The notes beneath the pieces are model-generated. The model was given only the letters and a program-made list of their open reading frames with translations, was not told the origin of the DNA and did no database searches. This document shows, in pieces, positions 18,098 through 26,768 of a stretch of 33,225 bases of DNA; position 1 is the stretch's first letter; each line of letters begins with the position of its first letter. Where the stretch lies: NCBI GenBank assembly GCA_041695045.1, contig JBGFRR010000041.1, forward strand, positions 1 through 33,225. The letters are read 5' to 3'. Made by a program: the position numbers and the translations under genes. This DNA comes from JBGFRR01 sp041695045 (GTDB lineage: Bacteria; Bacteroidota; Ignavibacteria; UBA10030).

Positions 18098-19333
18098 TTA
18101 CCCGTTGGGATTGAGAATCTTGCCCACGAACAGCACTGTCCCTGAACTTCTCTCCCGGATCACAAACAGGAACGGTCGGTCGATGCGGATGGAAGGTGGA
18201 GCGGACTCGAAGCCAATGCCGATAGAGGTAACGGCAGCAGCCTCTGTGCCTTCCTCGTTGACCTCCACAAATGTTTTGTGATTGGCTTCACTAATGAAGA
18301 GCCGGTCCCCAGCCTCGTAAACTGCTCGGCTGATTCTACGAAAATCTGCTCGGGTTCGATCGAAGGCGATTTCCATGCCGAGCGCCTTAAGCGGATCGGT
18401 CAGGTCAAGCTTGTATTCTAATTTATACTTTGGCATCGACAAGAACATCTTCTGATCTTTGAGATTTCGCACGACATCCCGCCAGTCGTTGAGGGTCATT
18501 GCAGAGAGAAACACATTGATGTTAAGTCCTTCCCGAGGGAGGATGATTGTCATACTATAAATGCCGTGGGCGTAGGGGAGATCGACGGCCTGGAATTGGC
18601 TGTTGGAGAAGAAAGAAAATGAGGTCTCCTGATTCATCATCCTGCATGGCACTTTTGAGCCATCCCGCAATGTGAACTGATCGTCGCGTGTCTGATCCGG
18701 CTTGAATCGGTGTGTCCATGCGCCTTTGAAATAGAGAGCATTGATCAAATACATCACCATATGAGGTGGAATTGGCGGCTCGACGATCTTGCTGATCTTG
18801 CCGTTCGTCTTCTCGTACACCCATGTGTTGATGGTCGAAGCGGCATCGGGTCTGCTGAAATCCAGCGCCCGGACGACGGCGTCGAAGTACGTCCGGTTGA
18901 CGCTCAGGAAGTCCGGCTCGACAGAGAACCCTTGTCGGTACCAGATTGAGTTTGCTATCTGGATCTGAACTCTGGGATCGACAGTCGTGAGAGTCTGCAT
19001 CAGACTCTTGTACGAAGCGTTGATCTCTCCAAGTGGCATGTCGCCGAAGCCGAGCGTCGACCGCATCGCCGCATCCGTCTCTCCATCTGCACCGTTAAGC
19101 GTCATGCCAAGAGCGAACGAGATGCTCAAGGGCGATATGAAGACGTTCTTCGCCGAATCTTGTGTGTTGACTTGTCTGAGGAGCTTGAGCCAGAATTGGT
19201 CATTGGCCTGGACGAGCCTCTGTTCGGAAATCGTCAACGGCCGCATCTGCGGTGGAGGTGGCTCAACACCGAGATCCGAGCACCTCAAAAACAGTAAAGC
19301 AAGCAGGGTAAGAATACTCATCTGCGTTTTCAT
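18098..19333 (-). CDS. serpin-family lipoprotein (serine/cysteine protease inhibitor)
   Basis: A 411-aa serpin. Serpins trap serine or cysteine proteases by cleavage of an exposed reactive-centre loop and a large conformational change. The fold is covered from about residue 45 (NVFISPLSISFALGMTLNGA) through NALYFKGAW to the C-terminal DRPFLFVIRE and LFVGKILNPNG. The loop hinge E360-EGTEAAAVTS has the small-residue pattern of inhibitory members. Counting from E360 as P17 places P1 at Glu376, or at the neighbouring Phe375 if shifted by one. The N-terminus is a lipoprotein-like signal with C18 followed by SDLGVEPPPP; Arg before the Cys makes the lipobox imperfect. RBS GGAGG precedes the ATG. It lies 80 bases downstream of the beta-barrel-like gene and about 2.1 kb downstream of the secreted subtilase, a possible target or co-functioning partner. 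Confidence 0.97.
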   Translation of the reverse strand: MKTQMSILTLLALLFLRCSDLGVEPPPPQMRPLTISEQRLVQANDQFWLKLLRQVNTQDSAKNVFISPLSISFALGMTLNGADGETDAAMRSTLGFGDMPLGEINASYKSLMQTLTTVDPRVQIQIANSIWYRQGFSVEPDFLSVNRTYFDAVVRALDFSRPDAASTINTWVYEKTNGKISKIVEPPIPPHMVMYLINALYFKGAWTHRFKPDQTRDDQFTLRDGSKVPCRMMNQETSFSFFSNSQFQAVDLPYAHGIYSMTIILPREGLNINVFLSAMTLNDWRDVVRNLKDQKMFLSMPKYKLEYKLDLTDPLKALGMEIAFDRTRADFRRISRAVYEAGDRLFISEANHKTFVEVNEEGTEAAAVTSIGIGFESAPPSIRIDRPFLFVIRERSSGTVLFVGKILNPNG

Positions 19334-19413
19334 ATTGGATACCTCCTGTTCGCTTACCTCTTAGCCCTTTTGAATCTCTGTGGATTGATCGGCAAGCGCT
19401 CGTTCGACCTTTC

Positions 19414-21243
19414 CTAGAGCGTCAGTTGAAATGACAACCACGACCGCAGATCCTGGATGTGCAATCCTTCGAAGTCGTCTACGATGTTGGGCGTCATGAG
19501 AAGTCGGATATTGAAAAGCCGTGAGGGGATCGCCGTGAGGCCAAGAATTGCCGTTGTTCGCACGTCGCTTACCCGTTCCTTTGGCATGGTATACCGTTCA
19601 CCAAAGTTCTCCTTTTTCTCGTTCCCGCCAGAGCTTTTGCGGTCTCGCAGACGGAAAAGCGCAAGGGTGACATCTTCAATTTCCCAGCTTGCCATTGTTC
19701 TGCTGACGCCGACCATCGCATGAAACCAATCCGACATCTGCCATTGAAACACGATGGGGATTTGCAGGGTAGTGACGTTGGTGTTGAACGTCCAGCGAAG
19801 GTCCTTGTCCTCAACCGTCTTGTCGAACCAGGAACTTCCGTATCGGTCAGAGGAATAGCTATAGTGAGACCCGCGTCGAGCAAGGACCCGCTCATCGGTG
19901 CGTGTCTCACTCCGCTGAAACTCAAGCTGCAGCCCGATGGAAACACTCGTACTTTTCTGTGGCTTCCAATGAACCGACGCAAGAAAGCGGTGTGCACTGC
20001 TTGTCTTGGTTCCACCTCCAGTCCTGGCATCAATGAGTCGATAATACCCCTCCGATCGTGAGACGAGAGTATCCTGATACCGATACCGATAGCTGTTGTA
20101 TGAAGTATCCGAAATCGAGGATGCAAGGTCGATGTCGATGTTCTGTCCGCTAAAACCATACAGGAGGTTGAACGATACGGTGGGGGAGAGTTGTCGATTG
20201 AGTTGCAGGCCCCCGTACATCGTTCGACCGTTATGTTCCCAATCCTGCTCCGTCAAGCCGGACCGCATGTAGTAGCTCCAATTCGGTCCGACTCCCGGTG
20301 TTCCGGTCCCGTAGAACGACGTATCCGTCCGTCCTAGATTCTGCTTGGCGTTCCCCGTCAGGTATCCGAGCGTTGCTCCGAGCACGTTGCTCTCGGAGAA
20401 GCGGAAGCGTACGCCCGCGGTGAGATCCCAGTGACTGTATTCCTGAGACCGGGATTCCATGTTGCCCCAGAGAGACCTGTAGTTTGGGTTATAGTATCCG
20501 TCCCAAAGGTTCTGCGAACCAAACGACCCGTCACGGGTAAACGATGTTCGTCCGAGCTTCAAGCCTATCTGAAGATCCTCGGTCAGGTTATAGGCGCTGA
20601 AAAAGGAAACGAGGTGCGCGAGGTGATGGATGTCGTCGCTTCCCTTGTAGCGATCGACGATCGGGAAGTTCTCTGCCGCCGTTCGGGCCCCCGAGTAATC
20701 ATACCCGAGCACAGATCGATAGATGTCATGCGGTATCGGGTAGTACTTGTCGTCCTGAAAAATCATTTGGTACGTAATACCGGCGAAGAGATCAGGCAGA
20801 GCCGATGGCAAGGGCCGAGTGAGATATGCGCCTGAGAAGACAGGCCGAAGCTCCTTCCGCTCGTTGTAGAAATAGCGGGGATAAGGCATCCATGCGATCT
20901 CAGCCGCGACACGATAGTCATACATCGGGTAATAGACATTCGATGGACTGCGGATCTGGCTCACGCTGCGAAAGTCGAGGTAGGCATAGTGATCACGAAG
21001 GCTGTCGATTGAGAAAAACGCAGGGTTCACGGCAAGCCATGAAAGCCGGTCGTCGAAAAACCCTGCTGCGACACCGTGGAATCCTCCGATGCCGAGCGGA
21101 GTAAGGGATGAGGGGGTGAAGAAGAATTCGGTTTGTTCAAAGGACTTCTCGAGAACCCGCTCGCCGAAGTACTGCCCATGAAGTACGCTCGAACTGATTC
21201 CCACGAGGATACATAGAACGATACCATGAGTTATTGTGCGCAT
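19414..21243 (-). CDS. outer-membrane beta-barrel-like protein
   Basis: A 609-aa exported protein. A signal peptide of about 23 residues ends VLHG before QYFGERVLEK. Near the N-terminus the segment GVAAGFFDDRLSWLAVNPAF resembles the plug or first-strand area of FadL/PorV-type barrels, but I cannot assign a family. The remainder is a long series of alternating beta strands with aromatic girdles (WDLTAGVRFRFSE, GATLGYLTGN, TTLQIPIVFQWQMSDW), ending SWLSFQLTL. This suggests a barrel of perhaps 14 or more strands. It sits between the T9SS protease gene (86 bases upstream, counting to that gene's stop) and the serpin gene in the same direction, so it could be co-transcribed with them. Function unknown. 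Confidence 0.7.
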   Translation of the reverse strand: MRTITHGIVLCILVGISSSVLHGQYFGERVLEKSFEQTEFFFTPSSLTPLGIGGFHGVAAGFFDDRLSWLAVNPAFFSIDSLRDHYAYLDFRSVSQIRSPSNVYYPMYDYRVAAEIAWMPYPRYFYNERKELRPVFSGAYLTRPLPSALPDLFAGITYQMIFQDDKYYPIPHDIYRSVLGYDYSGARTAAENFPIVDRYKGSDDIHHLAHLVSFFSAYNLTEDLQIGLKLGRTSFTRDGSFGSQNLWDGYYNPNYRSLWGNMESRSQEYSHWDLTAGVRFRFSESNVLGATLGYLTGNAKQNLGRTDTSFYGTGTPGVGPNWSYYMRSGLTEQDWEHNGRTMYGGLQLNRQLSPTVSFNLLYGFSGQNIDIDLASSISDTSYNSYRYRYQDTLVSRSEGYYRLIDARTGGGTKTSSAHRFLASVHWKPQKSTSVSIGLQLEFQRSETRTDERVLARRGSHYSYSSDRYGSSWFDKTVEDKDLRWTFNTNVTTLQIPIVFQWQMSDWFHAMVGVSRTMASWEIEDVTLALFRLRDRKSSGGNEKKENFGERYTMPKERVSDVRTTAILGLTAIPSRLFNIRLLMTPNIVDDFEGLHIQDLRSWLSFQLTL

Positions 21244-21328
21244 GCTCGATTCTCCTTTTCAATTAAGGGAGTGTCGTTGTCACAAAGTGATCCCTTCGGG
21301 ATTTGCCGTGTTATGTGCAGTTACCCCT

Positions 21329-24271
21329 TTATCGCACCAGCACCATCTTTTGAATAGCTGAAACACCGGCGGCTTCCAACCTGTAGAAATACATCCCGCT
21401 CGGCAGTGCAGAAGCATCGAACACCACCTGATGCGAGCCGGCGGTGCGATGCTCGTTAACCAACGTTGCCACTTCACGGCCGAGAAGGTCGAAGACCTTC
21501 AGAGATGTATGACCCGCTTCGGACAATGTAAAGCGGATAACCGTCGATGGATTGAAGGGGTTGGGGTAGTTCTGTAACAACAGGCCTGCATTGTATGTCT
21601 CTTCAATCGGTGCTTCATTCGTTGACCGCTTACTCACCGCATACTTATTCCCTGGCTCCAGTGTAACCAACGCCGAGCGAGCCAACGCATCAGAGGGATA
21701 GCGTCGGATCAATTCACGGAAATATCCTTCTGCCGCCGTTTTGTCGTTGAGGTAGTACCATGCTAAATGCCCTGCATTGTAGAGCGCAAGCTTATGGTCA
21801 AGCGTGTCCGATATGCTTGCCAAGACCTTCTTGATCTGCTCAAAAGCTCTCGCATACTGCCCACTGCGTGCCAGTGCTTCAGCTTTCCGGGTCTCCAGAA
21901 ATGGTCCCAGAAGTGAGGCACCGTGCTGCTGAGAGAATGCCTGCAGTGTTGAGAGAATATCACTTGACCGATTCAACCGTTCAAGACACCGCTCAATGAA
22001 CACTACGGCCCGCTTGGCGGCAAACGTGAGAGGGAATCGTGCCACAACCGCCTCAAACGCCGCAAGCGCTTGAGCGTAGTTACCTGAAACATACAACCTG
22101 TGAGCGCGATTCAGCGCGGAAAGGCTTTCGTCGGTTGTTGTTACCTCTGCCGCAACTTTTGCTTGAGGTAACAGATTATGAGTCGACAATGGTACAATTC
22201 TCAGTGAAGGGTTTGGATCGTAGGAAAGTGCATTAGAGTAGTCGACGTTGGGGGAGACATTGGGTGTTGGTGGATAACTTCCCCACCAGTTATACATGGC
22301 AAAGATCGTCCCAGGATACCAGGATGAAACCTGCTGACCACTGCGGAAGCTATTATAGCCAGAACCTGGTGCAGATCCAAAGTCCGGTACTGATGTATTA
22401 TCCCCGAAGACATCCAGCACGTTACCGGTGAACCCATTCTGAATGAAAGTCGGATCCGAGTAGTTACTGACATATACTCCATACGAATTATTCCGAAGGC
22501 TATTACTGGCAAGGTACGCGAGGTTATTATTTGTCAGTAAAATGCCGTATTGTGCATCCTTTATGGTCCAACCATTTACCTGAGTAGAAGCCCAATTATT
22601 GACTTCGATCCCAAACCAAGAACCGCTGGTGCCATTCCCCTGAAGGGTTGCGCCGTTTGCTACCAGCGAGCCGTTGACAGTGAGTTTGTAGTAACCAGTG
22701 AAGCTTAGTGTAACACCGTAATTCAACTGTAAGGTAATGCCGCTAGGAATTGTAAGATTGCTGCTATACGAATAATTGCCAGCAGCAACAACGACTGTTT
22801 GGCCACTCTTGGCAACGTTTAACGCTTCCTGAATTGTTGCGTAGACTTGTGGAACATAAAGATTGCGGACCGCCTTGTTGGCATTGATGCGGCCGTGGCC
22901 ATAGAGAGTGTCAAAACCGACTGTGCCTTTGTCATCTGCCGATAGCTGAAGTGTATTGCGTATCTGCGATGGTGTTAAGGATGAATTAACTGATAACAAC
23001 AACGCCGCGGTCCCGGCAACATGTGGCGCTGCCATGGAAGTACCGGACATATAACCATAGGTTCTGCCAACTCCTTGTGATTCCCAATAAAATGGATAGT
23101 TTGGCGTTGTCGAGAAAATATCATCTGCACTTGGAGACCCGCCGTAACCTCCCGGTGCCGAGACATTGAGCGCCGAGCCTCTTCCAGAGTAGGTTGCTCG
23201 ATTGTCATTATGATCCGTCGCTGCTACCGCGATCACGTTTGAATATGTGAGAGAGTAGCGAGCAGGATACTCCACAAGCGTATCGGGGTTGCGGGTCGGA
23301 TGGGTATTCCCCGCCGAGATCACCATCAACACCCCGTGCTGATTCGCATACGAGACAGCATCCTCTGCCTCTTCATTTCGTGAAGTGCCGCCACCCCCGC
23401 TGAAGTTGATCACGACCTTCACTCCCAGATTGTTCCTTTGGTAATCAACTGCATCGCGGGTAGCGTTGCGGAAAGCAGACCAAGGACCACTACCAACTGA
23501 GTCGAACACCTGATAAACCAATATGCGGCTGTTCCACGCCACTCTGGCGATACCTTCCCCGTTGTTGGTCATCGCAGCCGCGATGCCAGCAACGTGTGTT
23601 CCGTGACCGTTCCGGTCTCTCACGCTCTGTCCATCTCCCGTATAATCGGCCCGAAGGATAATCTTATTTGCATCATTCAAGTCTGGATGAGACAAACCAA
23701 GGTCCGATGCTCGCAGCGGAATCCCGGAGTCGAGAATTGCCAGAAGCACGTTGGAGCTTCCGGTTGTAATGTCCCACGCGTCTTCCGCTTTGATGTCGGC
23801 TCCTGCAGTTCCTCCGGGCGGTGACTGTCCCATGTTGCGCAATCCCCACTGATGGGGATATGTTGCTGGTGAAGTCCCGCGGAAGTATGGATCATTGGGC
23901 AACACGTGCGCGTAGATTGTGCCAACAGGAATCGCCTTTTCAATGAGCGGATTCTTCTCAAGCACACTAATGGCGTCGAAGACATCGGTTCTCTCGGGAA
24001 GCTCAATCACTGTCCAACGCAGGACATCGATCTCTTCGAGAAACCTGCTCCGCAGCATTTCTACGGCGGGCGTTAGCTGTGCTTTGCTGACTCCCGGCTT
24101 CACCTTGATACTTACCTGCCGGTCAACGTATTCGATTTCTTCTCCTTTCCACATCCCCCGTTTCACTCTCTCTTGCAAGATTTGAGCCGGGGTATAGGCC
24201 GATATGGAGAGCACGCCAAGGAGGATGGTGAACGCAATCCGATGGCAGGATTGCTTGACAATGGTTTTCAT
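21329..24271 (-). CDS. T9SS-secreted subtilisin-like serine protease (S8) with beta-helix and TPR-like regions
   Basis: A 980-aa secreted protease. Start ATG 24271 is preceded by GAAAGGAAAAAGCT and opens a clear signal peptide; the frame extends 34 codons further without one. Order: signal (to about 30), prodomain (about 35-145, VSIKVKPGVSKAQL), S8 catalytic domain with D181 (LLAILDSG), H226 (NGHGTHVAGI) and S412 (GTSMAAPHVAG), a right-handed beta-helix with IQEALNVAKSGQTVVVAAG and NN-Y-G repeats (about 475-690), a TPR-like helical region (about 715-870), and a C-terminal type A T9SS sorting domain (NYPNPFNPST, LGREVATL, SGMYFYRLEA). It is cleaved and released or anchored at the surface by T9SS. 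Together with the serpin downstream and putative inhibitor lipoproteins upstream it suggests regulated surface proteolysis. Confidence 0.95.
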   Translation of the reverse strand: MKTIVKQSCHRIAFTILLGVLSISAYTPAQILQERVKRGMWKGEEIEYVDRQVSIKVKPGVSKAQLTPAVEMLRSRFLEEIDVLRWTVIELPERTDVFDAISVLEKNPLIEKAIPVGTIYAHVLPNDPYFRGTSPATYPHQWGLRNMGQSPPGGTAGADIKAEDAWDITTGSSNVLLAILDSGIPLRASDLGLSHPDLNDANKIILRADYTGDGQSVRDRNGHGTHVAGIAAAMTNNGEGIARVAWNSRILVYQVFDSVGSGPWSAFRNATRDAVDYQRNNLGVKVVINFSGGGGTSRNEEAEDAVSYANQHGVLMVISAGNTHPTRNPDTLVEYPARYSLTYSNVIAVAATDHNDNRATYSGRGSALNVSAPGGYGGSPSADDIFSTTPNYPFYWESQGVGRTYGYMSGTSMAAPHVAGTAALLLSVNSSLTPSQIRNTLQLSADDKGTVGFDTLYGHGRINANKAVRNLYVPQVYATIQEALNVAKSGQTVVVAAGNYSYSSNLTIPSGITLQLNYGVTLSFTGYYKLTVNGSLVANGATLQGNGTSGSWFGIEVNNWASTQVNGWTIKDAQYGILLTNNNLAYLASNSLRNNSYGVYVSNYSDPTFIQNGFTGNVLDVFGDNTSVPDFGSAPGSGYNSFRSGQQVSSWYPGTIFAMYNWWGSYPPTPNVSPNVDYSNALSYDPNPSLRIVPLSTHNLLPQAKVAAEVTTTDESLSALNRAHRLYVSGNYAQALAAFEAVVARFPLTFAAKRAVVFIERCLERLNRSSDILSTLQAFSQQHGASLLGPFLETRKAEALARSGQYARAFEQIKKVLASISDTLDHKLALYNAGHLAWYYLNDKTAAEGYFRELIRRYPSDALARSALVTLEPGNKYAVSKRSTNEAPIEETYNAGLLLQNYPNPFNPSTVIRFTLSEAGHTSLKVFDLLGREVATLVNEHRTAGSHQVVFDASALPSGMYFYRLEAAGVSAIQKMVLVR

Positions 24272-24326
24272 AGCTTTTTCCTTTCGAAAAGAAATGTTAT
24301 CATTAGATTGGATGTGGTAAAACAAA

Positions 24327-24336
24327 AGGGCGCCCT
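24327..24336. promoter_or_regulatory. palindrome AGGGCGCCCT upstream of the S8 protease gene
   Basis: A perfect 10-bp palindrome 56 bases before the protease start codon. An identical one lies at 25593-25602, 104 bases before the start of the next gene upstream. It could be an operator, though two copies are weak evidence. Confidence 0.2.
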
Positions 24337-24400
24337 GATCTTTCCTTGTGAAGAATAGGAGGTGAACTCTCACGGTGACGCATCTTTGCCTCTTGCATGC

Positions 24401-25489
24401 TCAGTTTGTTTTTATACTCCACCTGTAAATTCCACCCTTCGCCGCGTAGAGAAAATGGTTTTTTCGATCCACTTGTAACGCTCCGACACGCCTGGAGTCA
24501 ATACCTATGTACGTCCAGGAAACTCCTCCGTCCGTCGATTGATACACTCCACCGTTATCGTGCCAGTTACCAGACAAGAAAAGAGTATGTGAATTATACA
24601 GTTTAATTGGCGAAACCGTAAGTGAATCCGGTAACCCACTGGGTTTCATCCACGTTTTACCCCCGTCTTTGGAATAGATTAACCCGTTCAACCAAAGGCC
24701 GGCGTAAACACTCTGTGTCTTTGCCTTGTCTATTGCCAATGAGTACACAATACCACCCGTGCTTGGGAAAATCACTCTCCATGTTAACCCTGCATCTGTT
24801 GACTTGAACACCCGGCCGCTCAAGGCAACACCAGCATAAACGGTATTGGTATTTGACGGATCGATTGCCACTGCTGTGACGCCTTCTCCTAATGGATACG
24901 GCTGTTCATCAGGAATACCGAACCAAGATCGACCTCCGTTTGTCGTCTTATACAACGCACCGCCAAAAAAGCCGCTCTCGCCCGCATACAGAACGTTTGT
25001 ATTCACAGGATCGATTGCCAGCTCACCTATGCCGCTCTCATGGAAATACATTCCCGAACCTGCTTCGAACCACTTGTAGCCACCATCGGTTGATTTGATC
25101 ACGCCAGGTGCCGTAAAATTCACCCACGCAAGACCAGCGTAGACAATAGACGGATTTTGGGGGTCGACAACGATCCGTGTAACAGAGACATCCCGTGCGA
25201 CTTCTCTCCACGTTCTTCCCCAATCGTTCGAGCGGAATATCTTGCCCCGTGTGCCAGCACTAAAGTCGCTCATCGTTCCGGCAAAAATAACCCACGGCTT
25301 AGAAGCAACAACGGCAATTGCTGAGACCTCTTCACCCTCCAATCCCACCAAATCCCACTCGCTGACTTGTTCAGGTGGCGGGGAGGGAGGGTCGAAATCG
25401 ATTGGTCCAACGCCGATCTCCGTGCAGCTGAACTGCAGGACAAGCATACACGCCGCACAAACTTGAAAGCGTCGCAATAGTAATTTCAT
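24401..25489 (-). CDS. beta-propeller (YCF48/BNR-like repeat) lipoprotein, copy A
   Basis: A 362-aa lipoprotein with signal peptide and Cys22 (VLQFSC) followed by TEIGVGPIDFDPPSPPPE, a proline-rich spacer. The rest is a run of propeller blades with the BNR/YCF48-type signature, S-x-D-x-G-x-T-W and variants (FRSNDWGRTWREV, KSTDGGYKWFE, KTTNGGRSWFG, KSTDAGLTWRV, YQSTDGGVSWTYI), separated by IAIDP-x-N-x-x-x-YAG strands. Such domains mediate binding or scaffold functions; no catalytic residues are evident. Its first ~200 mature residues are almost identical to copy B at 25674-26768 (one Leu/Trp difference), while the signal peptide and C-terminal third differ. It lies upstream of the T9SS protease gene (129 bases between stop and protease ATG). 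Confidence 0.9.
   Translation of the reverse strand: MKLLLRRFQVCAACMLVLQFSCTEIGVGPIDFDPPSPPPEQVSEWDLVGLEGEEVSAIAVVASKPWVIFAGTMSDFSAGTRGKIFRSNDWGRTWREVARDVSVTRIVVDPQNPSIVYAGLAWVNFTAPGVIKSTDGGYKWFEAGSGMYFHESGIGELAIDPVNTNVLYAGESGFFGGALYKTTNGGRSWFGIPDEQPYPLGEGVTAVAIDPSNTNTVYAGVALSGRVFKSTDAGLTWRVIFPSTGGIVYSLAIDKAKTQSVYAGLWLNGLIYSKDGGKTWMKPSGLPDSLTVSPIKLYNSHTLFLSGNWHDNGGVYQSTDGGVSWTYIGIDSRRVGALQVDRKNHFLYAAKGGIYRWSIKTN
24795..25405. repeat. 611-bp direct repeat, copy A
   Basis: Matches 26077-26687 at a constant offset of 1282 bases without indels. I find three mismatches (24822, 24848, 24917), of which one changes an amino acid. Similarity drops abruptly at both ends, inside the two propeller lipoprotein genes. 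Confidence 0.9.
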
Positions 25490-25592
25490 AGCGATAATTC
25501 TTTCTCACGTGAAAGGGTTATGAATGATTCTCCTCAAAGTGCACGAGTTCTTCGATCCGTTGGCGCGGTATTGAAACAACTGAGAAGCGCTC

Positions 25593-25602
25593 AGGGCGCC
25601 CT
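25593..25602. promoter_or_regulatory. palindrome AGGGCGCCCT upstream of propeller lipoprotein A
   Basis: Second copy of the 10-bp palindrome found at 24327-24336, again upstream of a leftward gene in this cluster. Confidence 0.2.
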
Positions 25603-25673
25603 CTATTGTTATCCGTTATATGGTGGTGATCTCTCGTACCAAGGCATAGGCAACCCTTCCCATGTCAATTCCC

Positions 25674-26768
25674 TTAAATTTTTCGTCTGTAAATGCCACC
25701 ATATGCTGCATATAGAAAACCGTTCACGCGATCCAATACAAGTGATCCAAATGGGCGTACATCTTGTCCAAGCCTTCCCCAGCTATCTCCAGCGTCGACG
25801 CTGAGGAAAACACCAACTGTATCTCGCGCAAGAATTCCCGTGCAGATGATTTTTGTTTGGGATATCAGAGAAAGATCAACCACACCCGCATAGAGGCCAC
25901 GGTCGTCAATGAACCCAAAGCGTAGTTTCTCCCAGCTAAGACCTGAATCGCTTGAGCGATAGAATCCATTACTGCGCGTAGCGGCAAAAAGGGTGCTAGG
26001 TAGATAATGATTAACATCAAGCAAGTCTACAATTCCTCCTTCTGGAAGATTTGTTACTATCCACGAATCGCCGGCGTCTGTTGACTTGAACACCCGGCCG
26101 CTCCAGGCAACACCAGCATAAACGGTATTTGTATTTGACGGATCGATTGCCACTGCTGTGACGCCTTCTCCTAATGGATACGGCTGTTCATCAGGAATGC
26201 CGAACCAAGATCGACCTCCGTTTGTCGTCTTATACAACGCACCGCCAAAAAAGCCGCTCTCGCCCGCATACAGAACGTTTGTATTCACAGGATCGATTGC
26301 CAGCTCACCTATGCCGCTCTCATGGAAATACATTCCCGAACCTGCTTCGAACCACTTGTAGCCACCATCGGTTGATTTGATCACGCCAGGTGCCGTAAAA
26401 TTCACCCACGCAAGACCAGCGTAGACAATAGACGGATTTTGGGGGTCGACAACGATCCGTGTAACAGAGACATCCCGTGCGACTTCTCTCCACGTTCTTC
26501 CCCAATCGTTCGAGCGGAATATCTTGCCCCGTGTGCCAGCACTAAAGTCGCTCATCGTTCCGGCAAAAATAACCCACGGCTTAGAAGCAACAACGGCAAT
26601 TGCTGAGACCTCTTCACCCTCCAATCCCACCAAATCCCACTCGCTGACTTGTTCAGGTGGCGGGGAGGGAGGGTCGAAATCGATTGGCCCAACCACGCTC
26701 GTGCAGCTCATCTGCATCACCATCACCGCTACAGCAGCAAGTATCATCACTCGCCATATCTGAATCAT
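25674..26768 (-). CDS. beta-propeller (YCF48/BNR-like repeat) lipoprotein, copy B
   Basis: A 364-aa lipoprotein starting at ATG 26768: signal MIQIWRVMILAAVAVMV with Cys22 (MQMSC), then TSVVGPIDFDPPSPPPE and propeller blades as in copy A. The C-terminal part is its own (YRSSDSGLSWEKL, FLSVDAGDSWGRL, ending YGGIYRRKI). The reading frame stays open upstream to 27062 through group II intron sequence, giving a potential fusion of 98 extra residues (MMPKGKSGNLGDP...). I prefer the internal ATG because it starts a proper lipoprotein signal; an AGGTG lies about 8 bases before it. No ordinary intergenic region exists: intron-derived sequence runs right up to the ATG, so any promoter must lie in the intron fragment or beyond the gene at 27379. 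Confidence 0.88.
   Translation of the reverse strand: MIQIWRVMILAAVAVMVMQMSCTSVVGPIDFDPPSPPPEQVSEWDLVGLEGEEVSAIAVVASKPWVIFAGTMSDFSAGTRGKIFRSNDWGRTWREVARDVSVTRIVVDPQNPSIVYAGLAWVNFTAPGVIKSTDGGYKWFEAGSGMYFHESGIGELAIDPVNTNVLYAGESGFFGGALYKTTNGGRSWFGIPDEQPYPLGEGVTAVAIDPSNTNTVYAGVAWSGRVFKSTDAGDSWIVTNLPEGGIVDLLDVNHYLPSTLFAATRSNGFYRSSDSGLSWEKLRFGFIDDRGLYAGVVDLSLISQTKIICTGILARDTVGVFLSVDAGDSWGRLGQDVRPFGSLVLDRVNGFLYAAYGGIYRRKI
26077..26687. repeat. 611-bp direct repeat, copy B
   Basis: Partner of 24795-25405 (three mismatches). It covers the coding sequence from just after the lipidated N-terminus to the fourth propeller blade of copy B. Confidence 0.9.
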
